This document shows positions 63,675-64,000 of a stretch of 64,000 nucleotides of DNA, piece after piece. Numbering within the stretch: the first letter of the stretch is position 1; each line of letters begins with the position of its first letter. A model generated the notes under the pieces. The model was not told the DNA's origin. It did not search any database and saw only the letters and a program-made list of their open reading frames with translations. The DNA comes from UBA1275 sp038124025 (GTDB lineage Bacteria > Bacteroidota > Rhodothermia > Balneolales > Balneolaceae), in contig JAYPBC010000003.1 of the NCBI GenBank assembly GCA_038124025.1, positions 54,391 to 118,390 on the forward strand, in the 5' to 3' direction. The position numbers and the translations under genes are program-made.

Positions 63675-64000
63675 TCAAGCTACGTAAAATCCATAGCTAT
63701 ACTAGTTTTGATACTTTTTATATAGCGCTATTTCATCTTCACTATCATGGACTACTTTTTGTGCTATGTCTGAATGATTGTTTCGATCTAAAGAAGCTTG
63801 GAACCTACCTTCCATAGGATCATAATGCCCCTCCAACCAGCCCATGGGTGGCAAGTAAAAATATCCTTGTACGCTATAACCATTATCTTCTAAGTGACTG
63901 ATTTTCGTCGAGGCTGTACTAATTTCAGGATACTCTTCATTCCAACATTCTTCAATTCTCACTGGCCGAGATGGGGTTACCCAAGTGATTTCAGTCACTG
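63675..64000 (-). pseudogene. SAM-dependent methyltransferase, 3' part, interrupted by in-frame amber codon
   Basis: The gene enters from the right edge, so only the C-terminal region is seen: TEITWVTPSRPVRIEECWNE, EYPEIS, YSVQGYFYLPPMGWLEGHYD, FQASLDRNNHSDIAQKVV and EIALYKKYQN. These match, from memory, the end of a common class I methyltransferase family whose last residues are YYSYGFYIGKK-like. Here a TAG (63702-63704) stands where a Tyr codon is expected, and the same frame continues YSYGFYVA to a TGA at 63675-63677. So the last nine residues look cut off by one nonsense base change, sequencing error or readthrough site. Upstream SAM-binding motifs lie outside the window. Confidence 0.6.

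Overview
The window reads as chromosomal DNA of a Gram-negative bacterium of the Bacteroidota/Rhodothermota/Balneolota side of the tree, probably a marine Balneolales-like organism. This is inference from gene content and protein style. Pointers are a PorQ-like type IX secretion protein plus a secreted protein with a C-terminal NPFNPST-type sorting domain, TonB systems, AMP nucleosidase, HU-like/SPOR proteins, AT-rich DNA, and frequent GTG/TTG starts with weak Shine-Dalgarno sites. A run of exactly 100 N (51436-51535) shows the sequence is a scaffold, probably from a draft or metagenome assembly. I see no prophage, insertion sequence, CRISPR array or rRNA.

Layout. 1-2854 (minus): start of a PpiD-like foldase and an mlaE-mlaF-mlaD lipid-transport module. 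2916-7912 (plus): porQ, aroC, a LysM/RlpA-like protein coupled to a CPBP protease, and an ECF sigma factor. 8006-14361 (minus): an orphan histidine kinase, clpX-clpP-tig, and a kelch/transmembrane protein that may be a membrane-bound regulator. 14538-20656 (mostly plus): a polysaccharide flippase, an asparagine-synthase-like enzyme without its glutaminase cysteine, cutC, a membrane protein followed by a micro-lipoprotein, tRNA-Leu(UAG), a broken small gene and cutA. 20703-22967 (minus): an unusual fusion of an NrnA-type DHH phosphodiesterase to a Deg-type serine protease. 23083-30031 (plus): thiN, pepP, dnaX-ebfC-recR and an M1 peptidase. 30109-37096: small conserved genes, a type IX cargo protein, topA, a peroxiredoxin, a Nudix hydrolase and AMP nucleosidase. 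37150-59992 (minus): a long, tightly packed run of envelope, copper and metabolic genes: gcvT, comB, ftsK, lolA-like, a flippase-like membrane protein, an outer-membrane barrel, two HU-like proteins (one with SPOR), exbB-exbD-tonB, an S41 protease, a BNR-repeat protein, copA and a CopZ-like chaperone, alkD and a TonB-dependent receptor. 60155-64000: a flavin-reductase-like protein, mrp, glutamate dehydrogenase and the 3' part of a methyltransferase interrupted by an amber codon.

Most genes are ordinary housekeeping or envelope functions. The strongest oddity is the NrnA-Deg fusion: an A8 tract lies exactly at the domain junction, and losing one A would put a stop codon immediately after the phosphodiesterase. 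This could be a real fusion, an indel, or transcriptional slippage that makes two products from one gene. Lesser oddities are the methyltransferase with an in-frame TAG just before its expected last residues, a DnaX without the zinc-module cysteines, a possible ATT-started lipoprotein, and a frameshifted or start-less basic protein next to the tRNA.
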